Shown here piece after piece: positions 26,243 to 36,127 of a stretch of 64,000 nt of DNA (positions are counted from its first letter, which is position 1; every line of letters starts with the position of its first letter). Position numbers and translations under genes: made by a program. The stretch is from JBDOQU01 sp039839375. Its GTDB lineage: Bacteria; Pseudomonadota; Alphaproteobacteria; DSM-16000; Inquilinaceae. The stretch spans positions 124,001 to 188,000 of the forward strand of contig NZ_JBDOQU010000007.1 of assembly GCF_039839375.1 (NCBI RefSeq). Reading direction: 5' to 3'. The notes beneath the pieces are model-generated. The model was not told where the DNA came from, did no database searches, and worked only from the letters and a program-made list of their open reading frames with translations.

Positions 26243-26983
26243 TCAAACGAGCAGCTGAACGACGTTCAGGACGGTGAGCGAACTGATCACCGTGCCGACG
26301 AGGATGAGCATGATCCGGGAAGGCAGGATCTTCACCAGATAACCCGCCAGCGGCGCGGCCATCGCCCCGCCGACGATGAGCCCCAGCACCACGGCCGCAT
26401 ATCGCGACATGTCGAGCTGGCTGAGGAAGGTCAGGGAGATCGAGAGCGTGACGATGAACTCCGCCGTGTTCACTGTCCCGATCGTCCGGCGCGGTTCGTC
26501 GCCCGACGCCAGTAGCGTGGAGGATATGATCGGCCCCCACCCGCCGCCGCCGATGGCGTCCAGGAATGCGCCGCCAAACCCCAGCGCCGGGATGGGGACC
26601 GGCCATTTCCTGTACGTCTTGGCGAGCACGCGCAGGAAGATCAGCACGGCCATGAGCGCCAGATAGACCGTGACGATGGGCATCACGATCTCCTCCGGCA
26701 GTCCGGTCAGCACATAAGCGCCGACGCAGCCGCCGATGACGCCGGGGATGATCAGGCGGCGGAACAGCGACCAGTCGACATTGCGGTGCCAGATATGCGA
26801 TCCGCCGGAGATTCCGGTGGTGAATATCTCAGCGGCATGGACGGCCGCGCTGGCGACCACGGGCGGCGATCCGGATGCGATCAGGCTGGATGTCGCGACC
26901 ACCCCGAAGGCCATCCCGAGCGCGCCATCGACGATCTGGGCGAAGAAGCCGATGGCGACGAAAAGCGCAAACTCCAGCCCCAT
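26243..26983 (-). CDS. TSUP (TauE/SafE) family membrane transporter
   Basis: About 246 residues, seven or eight hydrophobic helices, with the paired motif of the family (FFAQIVDGALGMAFGVVATS and GGAFLDAIGGGGWGPIIS). TSUP proteins export or import small sulfonates, sulfite or related organic anions. The start is unclear: ATG at 26983 (GGGGATGG upstream) is chosen; 26992 and 27043 are alternatives. It lies alone between the oxidase and sugar-importer operons, so the substrate is unknown. Confidence 0.88.
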   Translation of the reverse strand: MGLEFALFVAIGFFAQIVDGALGMAFGVVATSSLIASGSPPVVASAAVHAAEIFTTGISGGSHIWHRNVDWSLFRRLIIPGVIGGCVGAYVLTGLPEEIVMPIVTVYLALMAVLIFLRVLAKTYRKWPVPIPALGFGGAFLDAIGGGGWGPIISSTLLASGDEPRRTIGTVNTAEFIVTLSISLTFLSQLDMSRYAAVVLGLIVGGAMAAPLAGYLVKILPSRIMLILVGTVISSLTVLNVVQLLV

Positions 26984-27058
26984 GAAACCCATCCCCGACG
27001 ATTGGCGCTCCCAGAACAACCCTTGGGAACGGATTCCGTTCATTCGGGGCAGCCGATG

Positions 27059-28042
27059 TCAGCGGCGAGTCAGCCGGCTTTGCAGGATCACCACGACCAG
27101 CAGGAACGCCCCGCGGACCACGGATTGCCAATAGGCGCTGAGGCTGATGAGGCCCTTGCCGTTCTCAAAGTTCAGGATGTTGAAGATAAGGCCCAGCAAC
27201 AGCACGCCCGATAGGGTGGCGCCGATATAGCCGACGCCGCCGGTGAGCAATGTGCCGCCCACGACCACGGCGGCAATGGCGAAGAGTTCCCAGCCCGCGC
27301 CTTCGGTCGGCTGTCCCGCGCCGAACTGGGAGGCAAGGATGACACCCGCCAGCCCCGCGAGCGTTCCCGACAGGGTGTAGACGCCGATCGTGATCCGGTC
27401 GACCGGCAGGCCCATCAGGCGGGCCGCCTCCTCATTGCCGCCGATCGCCAGGGTGTAGCGGCCAAAGCCGGTAAAGTTGAGCGCGAGGGAGCCGAGGATG
27501 AAGGCCGCGCCCATGACCAGCGCCGGGATCGGCAGGCCGAGAAGGTCACCCATGCCGAAATGCGTGAAGCCCGAATCCCAGGATACCGGCACCGATTTGT
27601 TGCCGGCCAGGAGCAGCGCCATCCCCCGCGCGCCCAGCAGCATCGCCAGCGTCGCGACGAAGGGCAGGATCTTCAGCTTCGCGATGACGACGCCGTTGAA
27701 GAGGCCGACCGCCGCCCCGGCGGCGACGCCTGCCAGGACCGCCGGAAGCATGCCCTGCGGACTGACCAGGGCCGCCACGACACTGGACAGCGCCGCCACC
27801 GCGCCCACCGACAGATCGATGCCGCCGGTCATGATGACGAAGGCCATGCCCAGCGCGATCAGCCCGAACATCGAATTGTAGCGCAGGACGCTGAGCACAT
27901 TGTATTCGCTGAGGAAATTCTCGTACCGCAGCGCCCCGAACAGGATCAGCAGCGCCAGTGCGATCAGCACCGCCTGGCGTTGCAGCAGGCTGCCATACTT
28001 CGCCCGGCGGGCCGCGCCGTCGGCGACGGGAATGCTGGTCAT
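27059..28042 (-). CDS. yjfF: Sugar ABC transporter permease (YjfF-like)
   Basis: RbsC-family permease of 327 residues with about eight to ten helices and the family motif MTGGIDLSVGAVAALSS. It is the second of two permeases in this operon, as in the YtfQ-YtfR-YtfT-YjfF galactofuranose importer of E. coli, whose arrangement it copies. ATG overlaps the previous stop (ATGA). The sugar remains inferred. Confidence 0.87.
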   Translation of the reverse strand: MTSIPVADGAARRAKYGSLLQRQAVLIALALLILFGALRYENFLSEYNVLSVLRYNSMFGLIALGMAFVIMTGGIDLSVGAVAALSSVVAALVSPQGMLPAVLAGVAAGAAVGLFNGVVIAKLKILPFVATLAMLLGARGMALLLAGNKSVPVSWDSGFTHFGMGDLLGLPIPALVMGAAFILGSLALNFTGFGRYTLAIGGNEEAARLMGLPVDRITIGVYTLSGTLAGLAGVILASQFGAGQPTEGAGWELFAIAAVVVGGTLLTGGVGYIGATLSGVLLLGLIFNILNFENGKGLISLSAYWQSVVRGAFLLVVVILQSRLTRR

Positions 28043-29028
28043 GGCGCGTCCCGCCTTTGCACATAGACGGCCAGCAGGATGATCCCCGCCTTGACCACCA
28101 GCGCCGCGGCGTCGGGTATGCCGTGGGCCAGCAGCGTGTAGCCGACGAACTGGATGATCAGCGCGCCGATCAGCGTGCCGACGATCGTCGCCTTGCCGCC
28201 GGTCAGCGCCGTGCCGCCGACCACGACGGCGGCGATGGCGTCAAGTTCCATGCCGAGGCCGATCTGGTTGGCGTCGGAGGAAGAGTTGATCGCGATGACG
28301 ATGAGGCCGGCGAGGCCGCTCAGCAGCCCGACAATGGCGTAGACCGCCCATTTCACCCGGTTGATCGGGATGCCCGACAGACGCGCCGCGGCCTCATTGC
28401 CGCCGATCGCCAGCACCTGCCGGCCGAACACCGTCCGCCGCATAATCCAGGAGGCCGCGATGACGATCGCGATCATGATAAGGACCTGGAAGGGGATGCC
28501 CAGCACCCGGCCGAGGCCGAGGAACTGGAAGCTGTCGTTGCTGAAGGTCTGCAAATTGCCGTTCGTCATCACCTGCGCGATGCCCCGCCCGGCGATGAAC
28601 AGGACCAGCGTCGCGATGATCGGCTGGATGGAGAAGCGCGTGATCAGCCAGCCATTGAAGAGGCCGAACAGGCCGGCCGTGAGGATCGGCAGCACGATCG
28701 CCAGCGGCACGCCGATCGCGGGCGAGGACAGGAGCGGCAGGTCGCTGAGGAAGATCAGCGGCGCCAGCGCGCCCCCGATCGCCATCAGCGAGCCGACGGA
28801 GAGGTCGATGCCGCCGGTCGCGATCACCATCGTCATACCGACCGCGACGATGACGATGGTCGTCACCTGGATCAGATTGACGTTGAGGGTCTGGAGAGTC
28901 AGGAAGTTCGGCGTGAACAGCGCGTTGAAGAGCAGCAGCGCGATGAGCGCCGCCAGCGCCCCATAGGTCTGCGCGCCCTTCAGCTTCGGGATGATGGCCA
29001 TCCGCCGGCGCGGCGAGGCTTCGGTCAT
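28039..29028 (-). CDS. ytfT: Sugar ABC transporter permease (YtfT-like)
   Basis: RbsC-family permease, about 329 residues, with the motif ATGGIDLSVGSLMAIGG. The ATG at 29028 (MTEASPRRR) lies 6 bases after the ATPase stop; a longer frame would run through the ATPase gene in another frame. It probably pairs with the next permease as a heterodimer. Confidence 0.87.
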   Translation of the reverse strand: MTEASPRRRMAIIPKLKGAQTYGALAALIALLLFNALFTPNFLTLQTLNVNLIQVTTIVIVAVGMTMVIATGGIDLSVGSLMAIGGALAPLIFLSDLPLLSSPAIGVPLAIVLPILTAGLFGLFNGWLITRFSIQPIIATLVLFIAGRGIAQVMTNGNLQTFSNDSFQFLGLGRVLGIPFQVLIMIAIVIAASWIMRRTVFGRQVLAIGGNEAAARLSGIPINRVKWAVYAIVGLLSGLAGLIVIAINSSSDANQIGLGMELDAIAAVVVGGTALTGGKATIVGTLIGALIIQFVGYTLLAHGIPDAAALVVKAGIILLAVYVQRRDAP

Positions 29029-29033
29029 GCCGG

Positions 29034-30587
29034 TCACGCCCTGCCCTCTTCGCCTTCCGGGGCATCGCCGGTCGCCATCGCGGCCATGATCGAATCCTCC
29101 CCGATCGCATCGCCGGTCAAGGTCGCGACGCTGCGCCCGTCGCGCAGGACGACGATGCGGTCGCAATCCTCGACAAGCTCCTCGATTTCCGAGGAGATCA
29201 TCAGGACGCCCAGCCCGTCCCGCGCCAGATCCTTGATCAGGGACAGGATCTCGGCCTTCGCCCCGACATCGATGCCGCGCGTCGGCTCATCCAGCAGCAG
29301 CAGGCGCGGCCCGAGGCAGAGCCAGCGGGCGAGCAGCACCTTCTGCTGGTTGCCGCCCGAGAGTTCCCGGATCTTCTGCTCCGGCCCCGATGTCTTGATG
29401 CCCAACTGCCGGATGAACCGGTCGACGATCTCCCGCTGCCGTTCGACGGAGACGATCCCACGCCGGCTGAGGGACGGCAGCAGCGCCAGGGTCAGGTTCT
29501 CCCGCACCGACATGTCGGGAATGATGCCTTCGGTCTTACGGTCCTCGGTGCAGAAGCCGATGCCGGCGCGGATGGCGTCGGCCGGTTCGTGGAAGGATGC
29601 GGGCGCGCCGGCGAACTCCATCGTCCCGTCCTCCGCCGCGTCGGCCGCGAAGATCACGCGCGCCGCTTCCGTCCGGCCCGATCCCAGGAGCCCGGCAAAG
29701 CCAACGATCTCACCCGCATGGATGTCGAGATCGACATGGTCCAGCCGGCGGCCGCGCCGAAGCCCCCTGGCGGCAAGCAGACCCGGCCGTCCCGCCGCCT
29801 CTTCCCCTTCCTGTCCGGCCGCAGCCTCCCTGGCCGTTTCCGCCGGATCGCGACCCAGCATCCGGCCCACCAGTTCAAGCCGCGAGATATCGGCTAGCGG
29901 CGCGCCTTCGGTGACGGTCTGGCCGTCGCGCATGATCGTCACCCGGTCGCAGACGGCGTAAAGCTCGTCCAGCCGGTGGCTGACGAAGATCACGGAGACG
30001 CCGCCCTCCTTCAACTGGCGGATCACGTTGAACAGCGTCTCCACCTCATTGTCGTCGAGGGAGGAGGTCGGCTCGTCCATGATCACCAGCCGGCTGTCGC
30101 GCGACACGGCCCTGGCGATCGCGACCATCTGCTGGATGGCGACATTGTAGGCCATGAGCGGCAGCCGGACATCGATGCCGATGCCGAAGCGGCGAAGCAC
30201 TTCCCGCGCGGCGGCATTGGTCGCCGGCCAGTCGATCAGCCCCCAGCGGCGACGCTCCCACCCAAGGAAGATGTTCTCCGCCACCGACCGGTAGGGCACC
30301 AGGTTGATCTCCTGATAGATCGTGCTGATGCCGTCATCCTGGGCCCGACGGGGCGAGGAAAAGGCCACGTCCCGCCCCTGCCACCGGATCGTCCCCTCGT
30401 TCCGGCGGTAGGCGCCGGTGAGGATCTTGATCATGGTCGACTTGCCGGCGCCGTTCTGGCCGATCAGGGCATGGACCTCCCCGGCAGCGACCTTCAGCGA
30501 GGCCCCGCGCAAGGCGGGAACGCCGGAGAAGCTTTTCGACACCCCCTCCATCAGGAGCAGGGGCGCCGGATCGTTCGAGGGGATCAT
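29034..30587 (-). CDS. ytfR: Sugar ABC transporter, double ATP-binding protein (YtfR-like)
   Basis: 517-residue RbsA/MglA-type protein with two ATPase domains. The N-terminal half has Walker A GQNGAGKSTMIKIL and Walker B VIMDEPTSSLD; the C-terminal half has a degenerate Walker A (GLLGSGRTEAARV), as usual, and signature LSGGNQQKVLLARWL with LLLDEPTRGIDVGA. It energises the two permeases encoded just downstream. Confidence 0.92.
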   Translation of the reverse strand: MIPSNDPAPLLLMEGVSKSFSGVPALRGASLKVAAGEVHALIGQNGAGKSTMIKILTGAYRRNEGTIRWQGRDVAFSSPRRAQDDGISTIYQEINLVPYRSVAENIFLGWERRRWGLIDWPATNAAAREVLRRFGIGIDVRLPLMAYNVAIQQMVAIARAVSRDSRLVIMDEPTSSLDDNEVETLFNVIRQLKEGGVSVIFVSHRLDELYAVCDRVTIMRDGQTVTEGAPLADISRLELVGRMLGRDPAETAREAAAGQEGEEAAGRPGLLAARGLRRGRRLDHVDLDIHAGEIVGFAGLLGSGRTEAARVIFAADAAEDGTMEFAGAPASFHEPADAIRAGIGFCTEDRKTEGIIPDMSVRENLTLALLPSLSRRGIVSVERQREIVDRFIRQLGIKTSGPEQKIRELSGGNQQKVLLARWLCLGPRLLLLDEPTRGIDVGAKAEILSLIKDLARDGLGVLMISSEIEELVEDCDRIVVLRDGRSVATLTGDAIGEDSIMAAMATGDAPEGEEGRA

Positions 30588-30619
30588 GGCATCGCCTCAA
30601 CCTCCGCACACGGAACGAC

Positions 30620-30645
30620 GGCCGCCGCCCCTGACGGCGGCGGCC
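30620..30645 (-). terminator. Intercistronic stem-loop between binding protein and ATPase genes
   Basis: A perfect inverted repeat GGCCGCCGCC / GGCGGCGGCC with a 6-base loop lies in the 73-base gap downstream of the binding-protein gene. No U-tract follows. Such stems commonly protect the upstream message and make the binding protein more abundant than the membrane parts; the role here is inferred. Confidence 0.55.
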
Positions 30646-30660
30646 ACATGGCCCGGAGCC

Positions 30661-31638
30661 TTAGTACGCCTCGTCGATATGCTCGGCGGCGTTGCTGGCG
30701 TCGAAGAACATGTCCTCGATCTTGACCCAGGGCTCGATCTCCTCGCCGGCCGCGTACCGCTGCATCGTCTCACAGGAGATGGGGCCGAAGAAGGGGCTGC
30801 TCTGCACCGTCGCGCCCAGCTTGCCGTCGATGATGGCCTGGAGGGCGTCGCGGGTCCCGTCGATGGAGACGATCGTCACGTCCTCGCCCGGCGTCCGGCC
30901 GGCCGCTTCCAGCGCCGCGATGGCGCCGATCGCCATTTCATCATTATGGGCGTAGACCGCCGTCACGTCGGGATGGGCCTGAAGGAGCGTTGCCATCACC
31001 TCGCGCCCCTGGTCGCGGGAGAAGTCGCCGCTCTGCGACGCGACGATCTCCATCCCCGGATGCTCGGCGATGACATCGTCGAAGCCCTTCTTCCGGTCGT
31101 TCGCGGGGGACGAGCCGGTGGTGCCCTCAAGCTCGATGATCGTCGCCTCGCCGCCCGTCTCCGCCACCAGCCATTCGGCGGCGCGGCGTCCCTGGTCGAT
31201 GAAGTCCGACCCGATGAAGGTGACGTAGTCCTCTCCCGCCTGGGCGACGGACTGGTTGACATTGCGGTCGATCAGGAAGACCGGGATGCCCGCCTCCTTG
31301 GCGTTCATCACGGCGGGGATCAGCGGCGTCTCCTCGCGCGGCGCAAGGAAGATGGCGTCGACGCCCTGGGCGATCATGGAATTGACGTCGGCGACCTGCT
31401 TGGCGGCCGATCCCGCGGCGTCGGTGTAGACGAGTTCCCAGCCGCATTCGTCGGCGACGTCCCGCATGCTCTGCGTCTCGGCGATACGCCAGGGGTTGTT
31501 GCTCTCCGTCTGGGCGAAGCCGACGCGGTAGCTGTCCTTCTGCTCAAGCGGCGGCAGTCCCTGGGCAAAAGCGATCGCCGGCAGCGCGGAGGTCAGAAGC
31601 GTCAGGCCCAGAGTCAGGCCACGGATATTTCGGGGCAT
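30661..31638 (-). CDS. ytfQ: Periplasmic sugar-binding protein (YtfQ-like)
   Basis: 325 residues with a signal peptide (LTLLTSALPAIAFA, cut before QGLPPLEQ) and a periplasmic-binding fold of the LacI/RbsB type. It follows YtfQ closely in key stretches: VGFAQTESNNPWRIAETQS, AQGVDAIFLAPREETPLIP, ELEGTTGSSPANDRKKGF and AHNDEMAIGAI. YtfQ binds galactofuranose/galactopyranose, so a furanose sugar is the best guess. It is the first gene of the importer operon, opposite a LacI regulator. Confidence 0.9.
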   Translation of the reverse strand: MPRNIRGLTLGLTLLTSALPAIAFAQGLPPLEQKDSYRVGFAQTESNNPWRIAETQSMRDVADECGWELVYTDAAGSAAKQVADVNSMIAQGVDAIFLAPREETPLIPAVMNAKEAGIPVFLIDRNVNQSVAQAGEDYVTFIGSDFIDQGRRAAEWLVAETGGEATIIELEGTTGSSPANDRKKGFDDVIAEHPGMEIVASQSGDFSRDQGREVMATLLQAHPDVTAVYAHNDEMAIGAIAALEAAGRTPGEDVTIVSIDGTRDALQAIIDGKLGATVQSSPFFGPISCETMQRYAAGEEIEPWVKIEDMFFDASNAAEHIDEAY

Positions 31639-31720
31639 GGTTCGGTATCCTCCCTATGGATGAGGGAGCGGTTTTTCCGCGGTTCTTGGTGGGCCGTTAG
31701 GGAACGCCACCGGAGGATGC

Positions 31721-31826
31721 TGTCACGGCTAATAAGCTCAAGTCAACAAGAACGTAAATTTCCGAAATTTAAAGAAAGACGTGACAGGAAATCCCTTTAT
31801 TCGTAGATGTATAGCCGTGCTAATAA
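31721..31826. promoter_or_regulatory. AT-rich divergent promoter with two candidate LacI-type sites
   Basis: The gap between the sugar-binding protein and LacI genes is much more AT-rich than its surroundings. At 31812-31822 it has TAGC-N3-GCTA, and at about 31721-31735 a related sequence in reverse orientation (CACGGCTAATAA), roughly 90 bases apart. The octamer GCTAATAA appears in both (31728-31735, 31819-31826). They fit paired operators for a LacI-family repressor; that is inference. Confidence 0.5.
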
Positions 31827-31868
31827 TCAGTCATATGGACTGTCCATCCATCCTGAGGCGGGAGCGTA

Positions 31869-33011
31869 ATGGCCGGCATTAACTTCCGATGCGGTCCTTT
31901 CACGAAGGCGGCGGAGCCTGCCGACGGAGAACCGGTGGCGGCCCAAACGCCGGGCGGAAGACGGCCGACCATGACCGACGTGGCGACCCTGGCCGGCGTC
32001 TCGCAATCCAGCGTTTCCCTGGTGCTGAACGGGATGAGCGGCGCCCGCATTTCCGAAGCGACCCGCAAGCGGGTCCGGGAGGCGGCGCGGCAGATCGGCT
32101 ATCAGCTTGAACCGAGAGGCCAGGCGCGCGGTGCCGCCACGCCCGGACGGAACCTGATCGGCTATCTGGTGGACGAGATATCGACCAGCCCGCATCCCGT
32201 CGTCTCCGTCGACGGCGCGCGGGAGGCGGCGTGGGAGCATGGCTGCGTGCTGTCGGTCTTTGCGACCCGCTCCAACGCGGAGCTGGAGGAAGCCACGCTG
32301 CGCAGCCTGCTGGCCCATCCGGGGCTGGTGGGCGTCGTCTATTCCTGCATCTTCACCCGCCGCGTCAGCATCCCGCCCCTGCTGTCCGGCGTGCCCACCG
32401 TGCTGCTGAACTGCTACGCCGCCGACCGCGCCCTGCCCTCTGTGGTGCCGGGGGAGATGGCGGGCGGCCATATGGCGACCGAACGGCTGATCCGGGCGGG
32501 CCACAAGCGCATCGGCTTCATCAACGGCGAGACCTGGATGGATGCCGCGCGGGACAGGTTCCACGGTTATCGGAACGCGCTGGCGACCGCCGACCTGCCG
32601 TTCGACCGTGCGCTGGTCCGGGGCGGCGACTGGATGCCGACCGGAGGTTACGAGCACACCCTGTCGCTGATGCGCGAGCCGCGCCCGCCGACGGCGATCT
32701 TCTGCGCGAACGACCTGATGGCGGTCGGCGCGCTGGAGGCGCTGAAGGAGTTGGGGCTGTCGGTTCCGGACGATGTGGCGATCATGGGCTATGACGACCA
32801 GGAGGTCGCGCAGCATACGAGGCCGCCGCTGACCACCGTCCTGCTGCCGAACTATGAGATGGGTCGCTGGGCGGTGGAGCGGCTGATCTCCGACGCACTG
32901 CACAACAAGGTCTCGCGGCCGCTGCAGATGAAGATCGATTGCCCGCTGGTCGAACGGGAATCCGTCCAGCCACCCGCCGGCGAAGCCGACATCCGCGAGG
33001 CCGGCGAGTAG
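31869..33011 (+). CDS. LacI-family transcriptional regulator
   Basis: 380 residues. The LacI helix-turn-helix (MTDVATLAGVSQSSVSLVLN) begins near residue 35 after an unusual Pro/Gly-rich extension; the ATG at 31869 has GGGAG 5 bases upstream, which supports keeping it. The rest is the periplasmic-binding-like effector domain (GEMAGGHMATERLIRAGHKRIGF, FCANDLMAVGAL). Divergent from the ytfQRT-yjfF-type operon and so probably its sugar-responsive repressor. Confidence 0.92.
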   Translation: MAGINFRCGPFTKAAEPADGEPVAAQTPGGRRPTMTDVATLAGVSQSSVSLVLNGMSGARISEATRKRVREAARQIGYQLEPRGQARGAATPGRNLIGYLVDEISTSPHPVVSVDGAREAAWEHGCVLSVFATRSNAELEEATLRSLLAHPGLVGVVYSCIFTRRVSIPPLLSGVPTVLLNCYAADRALPSVVPGEMAGGHMATERLIRAGHKRIGFINGETWMDAARDRFHGYRNALATADLPFDRALVRGGDWMPTGGYEHTLSLMREPRPPTAIFCANDLMAVGALEALKELGLSVPDDVAIMGYDDQEVAQHTRPPLTTVLLPNYEMGRWAVERLISDALHNKVSRPLQMKIDCPLVERESVQPPAGEADIREAGE

Positions 33012-33044
33012 GCCCCAGGTTTTCCGAGAGGCGATAAAGAAAAA

Positions 33045-33075
33045 CCGCGCCCGGAGGGGAGGACTCCGGGCGCGG
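33045..33075 (-). terminator. Rho-independent terminator
   Basis: Stem CCGCGCCCGGAG / CTCCGGGCGCGG (12 pairs, 7-base loop). Read on the minus strand it is followed by TTTTTCTTT, so it ends transcription of the YfgM-like gene-bamB-der-small ORF unit. It could also help stop the convergent LacI gene, but lacks T's in that direction. Confidence 0.85.
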
Positions 33076-33077
33076 CC

Positions 33078-33278
33078 TTAGGCGTTCGTCTCCGCTGCTC
33101 TGGGGGGAGCCGTCGGCCGGCGATTTGGGGAGGCGGCCGGGCGACGAAGCGGAGCGAACGTGATCGCCAGACTTCGCAAGCGATCGAACATAAACAGAAG
33201 ATAGGATGAAGAAGGGCAAACCACCAGATGCCGGAATGCAGGCCACGCTTGCAGGAAACGCAGGGCGACTGCGACCAT
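33078..33278 (-). CDS. Small hypothetical protein, 66 residues, downstream of der
   Basis: The ATG at 33278 has AAAGGAG 6 bases upstream and the stop falls 2 bases before a strong terminator, so this looks like a genuine last cistron of the der unit. The product has a hydrophobic middle (about 15-40, including VVCPSSSYLLFMF) and a basic Pro/Arg-rich tail. No family recognised. Confidence 0.55.
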   Translation of the reverse strand: MVAVALRFLQAWPAFRHLVVCPSSSYLLFMFDRLRSLAITFAPLRRPAASPNRRPTAPPRAAETNA

Positions 33279-33321
33279 TCTTGCTCCTTTCGGATGGCAA
33301 GTGGCGATTTCGCGCCTTTCC

Positions 33322-34737
33322 CTATTTTGCGTAGGGGTTCTTGCCCTTGCGCAGCAGCACGCGGATCGGCACGCCGGGCAGCTCGAACGCCTCGCGGATG
33401 CCGTTCACGAGATAGCGCACATAGGCTTCCGGCAGTTCCTCCGGCTGGGACGCCCACAGCACGAAGGTCGGCGGGCGGCTCTTGACCTGGGTCATGTAGC
33501 GAATCCTGATCCGCCGCCCCTGAACCATCGGCGGCGGGTGCAGGTCCAGCACCTGGGCCAGCCAGCGGTTGAGCCGGGAGGTCGAGATGCGGCGATTCCA
33601 CAGCCGGTGGTTTTCCAGGACCGCGTCCATCAGCTTCGGCAGCTTGCGGTTCTTCAGGGCCGAGATGGCGACCGTCGGAATGCCGCGCGCCTGGGGCAGC
33701 GAGGTCTGTAGCCGGTCCGAGAGGCGGCCCAGCGCCGCCGCCTGGTTCTCCACCTGGTCCCATTTGTTGACGGCGATGACCAGCGCGCGGCCTTCCTCGA
33801 TCACGCGGCGGGCGATCGTCAGATCCTGCTTGTCCAGGATGGCGTCGACATCCAGCACCAGCACGACGACGTTCGCCAGACGGATGGTGTTCAGCGTGTC
33901 GGCGACGGACAGCTTCTCCAGCTTCTCCGACACGCGCGCGCGGCGGCGCAGACCCGCCGTGTCGACCAGACGGATCGCCTGCCCCTTCCAGGACCATTCG
34001 ACGGAGATGGCGTCGCGGGTCACGCCCGGCTCCGGCCCGGTCAGCACCCGGTCCTCCCCGATCAGCGCGTTGACCAGCGTCGACTTGCCGACATTGGGCC
34101 GCCCGACGATGGCGAGCTGGATCGGCCGCGCCGCGGCTTCCGCCTCGGCCTTGGCCAGCGCGTCCTCGTCATCATCCTCGTCGGGCCTGAAGGCGCCGTC
34201 ATCGCCTTCGGCGGAGGCATCGCCATCTTCGCCGGAATCCTCCGACGGCTCGAACGGCAGCAGGGCCTGGACAAGATCGGCCATGCCCTCGCCATGGGCT
34301 GCGGAAAGCGGGATGGGATCGCCGAAGCCCAGCTCGAAGGCTTCGTACAGCCCGCCCTGAGCGGCGCGGCCCTCGCATTTGTTGGCGACCAGGATCACCG
34401 GCGTCTCGCCCCGGCGGAGCCACTGCGCGAAATGACGATCCATCGGGGTGAGGCCGGAGCGCGCGTCGATCAGGAACAGCGCAACATCGGAATCCGCCAG
34501 CGCCCGCTCCGTCTGGCGGCGCATCCGCGCTTCCAGGCTGTCGTCGAACGCTTCCTCCAGCCCGGCCGTGTCGATGACCCGGAAGAACAGCGGGCCGATC
34601 CGCCCCTTCCCTTCCCGCCGGTCGCGGGTGACGCCCGGCGTGTCGTCGACCAGCGCGATGGCCTTGCCCACCAGCCGGTTGAACAATGTCGACTTGCCGA
34701 CGTTCGGCCGGCCGATGATCGCGACGGTGAACGTCAT
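33322..34737 (-). CDS. der: Ribosome assembly GTPase Der (EngA)
   Basis: Double GTPase needed for maturing the 50S subunit. About 471 residues: first G domain with [11 protein letters not shown] near residue 9, DTAG and NKCE; an acidic linker (near 170-200) that is longer than in E. coli; second G domain with [22 protein letters not shown] and NKWD; and a C-terminal KH-like domain. The start [11 protein letters not shown] at 34737 is chosen over an ATG 48 bases upstream because it matches the family N-terminus. Downstream of bamB, the usual alphaproteobacterial order. Confidence 0.96.
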   Translation of the reverse strand: MTFTVAIIGRPNVGKSTLFNRLVGKAIALVDDTPGVTRDRREGKGRIGPLFFRVIDTAGLEEAFDDSLEARMRRQTERALADSDVALFLIDARSGLTPMDRHFAQWLRRGETPVILVANKCEGRAAQGGLYEAFELGFGDPIPLSAAHGEGMADLVQALLPFEPSEDSGEDGDASAEGDDGAFRPDEDDDEDALAKAEAEAAARPIQLAIVGRPNVGKSTLVNALIGEDRVLTGPEPGVTRDAISVEWSWKGQAIRLVDTAGLRRRARVSEKLEKLSVADTLNTIRLANVVVLVLDVDAILDKQDLTIARRVIEEGRALVIAVNKWDQVENQAAALGRLSDRLQTSLPQARGIPTVAISALKNRKLPKLMDAVLENHRLWNRRISTSRLNRWLAQVLDLHPPPMVQGRRIRIRYMTQVKSRPPTFVLWASQPEELPEAYVRYLVNGIREAFELPGVPIRVLLRKGKNPYAK

Positions 34738-34781
34738 TTCAGGTTGTCTTTCGTCGGCGCCGCGGCGGGCGCCGGTGGTTC

Positions 34782-36119
34782 TCAATTATAGGCGGTCAGG
34801 TCGCCGTTCTGGCCGAGGATATAGAGCGTCCCGCCGGCAACGACAGGCGGCAGCGTCGTGCCGTCGCGCAGTTCGCTTTCCGCGAGGATCGTGCCGTCGG
34901 CGGGATCGATCTGGATCAGCGATCCTTCGGAACTGGCGACGATCAGCCTGCCGCCGGCCAGCACGGGGCCGGTCCAGACGATCGCATCCGTCCGATCCTC
35001 CGGATCGTTCCAGCGCGGCAGCGAGGTGACCCAGCGCACCTGGCCGGTTTCCCGCGACAGGGCGACCAGTTCGGAATCGTTGGAGATCAGGAAGATGAAA
35101 TCGCCGGCGACCCAGGGCATCTGGATGCCGCCGACAGGCTGCTCCCAGACCCGCACGCCGGTGCGCAGATCGATCCCCGCCGTGCGGCCGCTATGGCTGG
35201 TGACGATCACCAGATCGTCGGAGATGACGGGCGCGCCGCGAATGTCGGCGAGAGTCGCCAGCGGCCCGACGCGGCGGATGGCGACGAGGCTGTCCGACCA
35301 TGCCGGCCGGCCGCTTTCGACGCGCAGGGCGAAGACCTCGCCCGAGGAATAGGGGGCGATGACGACGCCCGTGCCCACCGCCGGCGTGGCGCTGCCCAGC
35401 AGCCCCGCCTCCTCCACGATGCCGGTATGGGTCCATAGGACCTGCCCCGTGGCGGCGTCCAGCGCCTCCAGCTCGTTATCGATCGTCACGACGAAGATGC
35501 GGCCGGAATCGAAGGCGGGGCCGGAGCGGACGGGGCCGCTGACGCGGGTGCGCCAGACGAGGCCGCCATTGGCCGGATCGACCGCCAGCACCTCGCCGAA
35601 CCCGGTCGAGGCGAAGAGCAGCCCGTCGCCATAGGCGAGACCGCCGCCCAGCGGCGTATTGTCCTCCTCCGGCGAGGAGACGCGGACCCGCCAGAGGCGA
35701 CGGCCGGTCGCCTGCTCCATCGCCGACACCGCCCCGGTGGAATCGAGCGCGTAGATGCGGCCGTCGACGATGATCGGCGGCGTAAGGATGCGGCGCGTGT
35801 CGCTGCCGCCTTCGCCGATGCTGGACGACCAGGCGGGTTCGAGGCCGCCGGAAAGGGCAAGATGGCCCGGCGCATGGGTCGGCACGGCGCCGGCCTGCGG
35901 CCATGACGCGTTGGCCTCCGCCGGCGGCAGGACCACCGGCACGTTGGCCATCGCCGGATCAGCCTCGACGCCCCGTTCGAATTCCAGGACGGAGATGCGC
36001 GTGCCGGGCAGCGGCGCATCGTCGTCTCCTCCGAACCAGCCGCCGATGCCGCAGCCGGAGAGCGTCAGGGCTGAGAAAGCGAGGGCGGAAAGGGCGAGAA
36101 GCGCATGCTTGGCGGCCAT
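34782..36119 (-). CDS. bamB: Outer membrane assembly lipoprotein BamB-like
   Basis: PQQ-like beta-propeller lipoprotein of the Bam complex, which inserts beta-barrel proteins into the outer membrane. About 445 residues; signal and lipobox [18 protein letters not shown] at the N-terminus, then repeats such as [20 protein letters not shown] and TGQVLW. The ATG at 36119 (AGGA upstream) is chosen because the longer frame upstream is arginine-rich and not coding-like. Sits between the YfgM-like gene and der. Confidence 0.93.
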   Translation of the reverse strand: MAAKHALLALSALAFSALTLSGCGIGGWFGGDDDAPLPGTRISVLEFERGVEADPAMANVPVVLPPAEANASWPQAGAVPTHAPGHLALSGGLEPAWSSSIGEGGSDTRRILTPPIIVDGRIYALDSTGAVSAMEQATGRRLWRVRVSSPEEDNTPLGGGLAYGDGLLFASTGFGEVLAVDPANGGLVWRTRVSGPVRSGPAFDSGRIFVVTIDNELEALDAATGQVLWTHTGIVEEAGLLGSATPAVGTGVVIAPYSSGEVFALRVESGRPAWSDSLVAIRRVGPLATLADIRGAPVISDDLVIVTSHSGRTAGIDLRTGVRVWEQPVGGIQMPWVAGDFIFLISNDSELVALSRETGQVRWVTSLPRWNDPEDRTDAIVWTGPVLAGGRLIVASSEGSLIQIDPADGTILAESELRDGTTLPPVVAGGTLYILGQNGDLTAYN

Positions 36120-36127
36120 CTGCGGTC

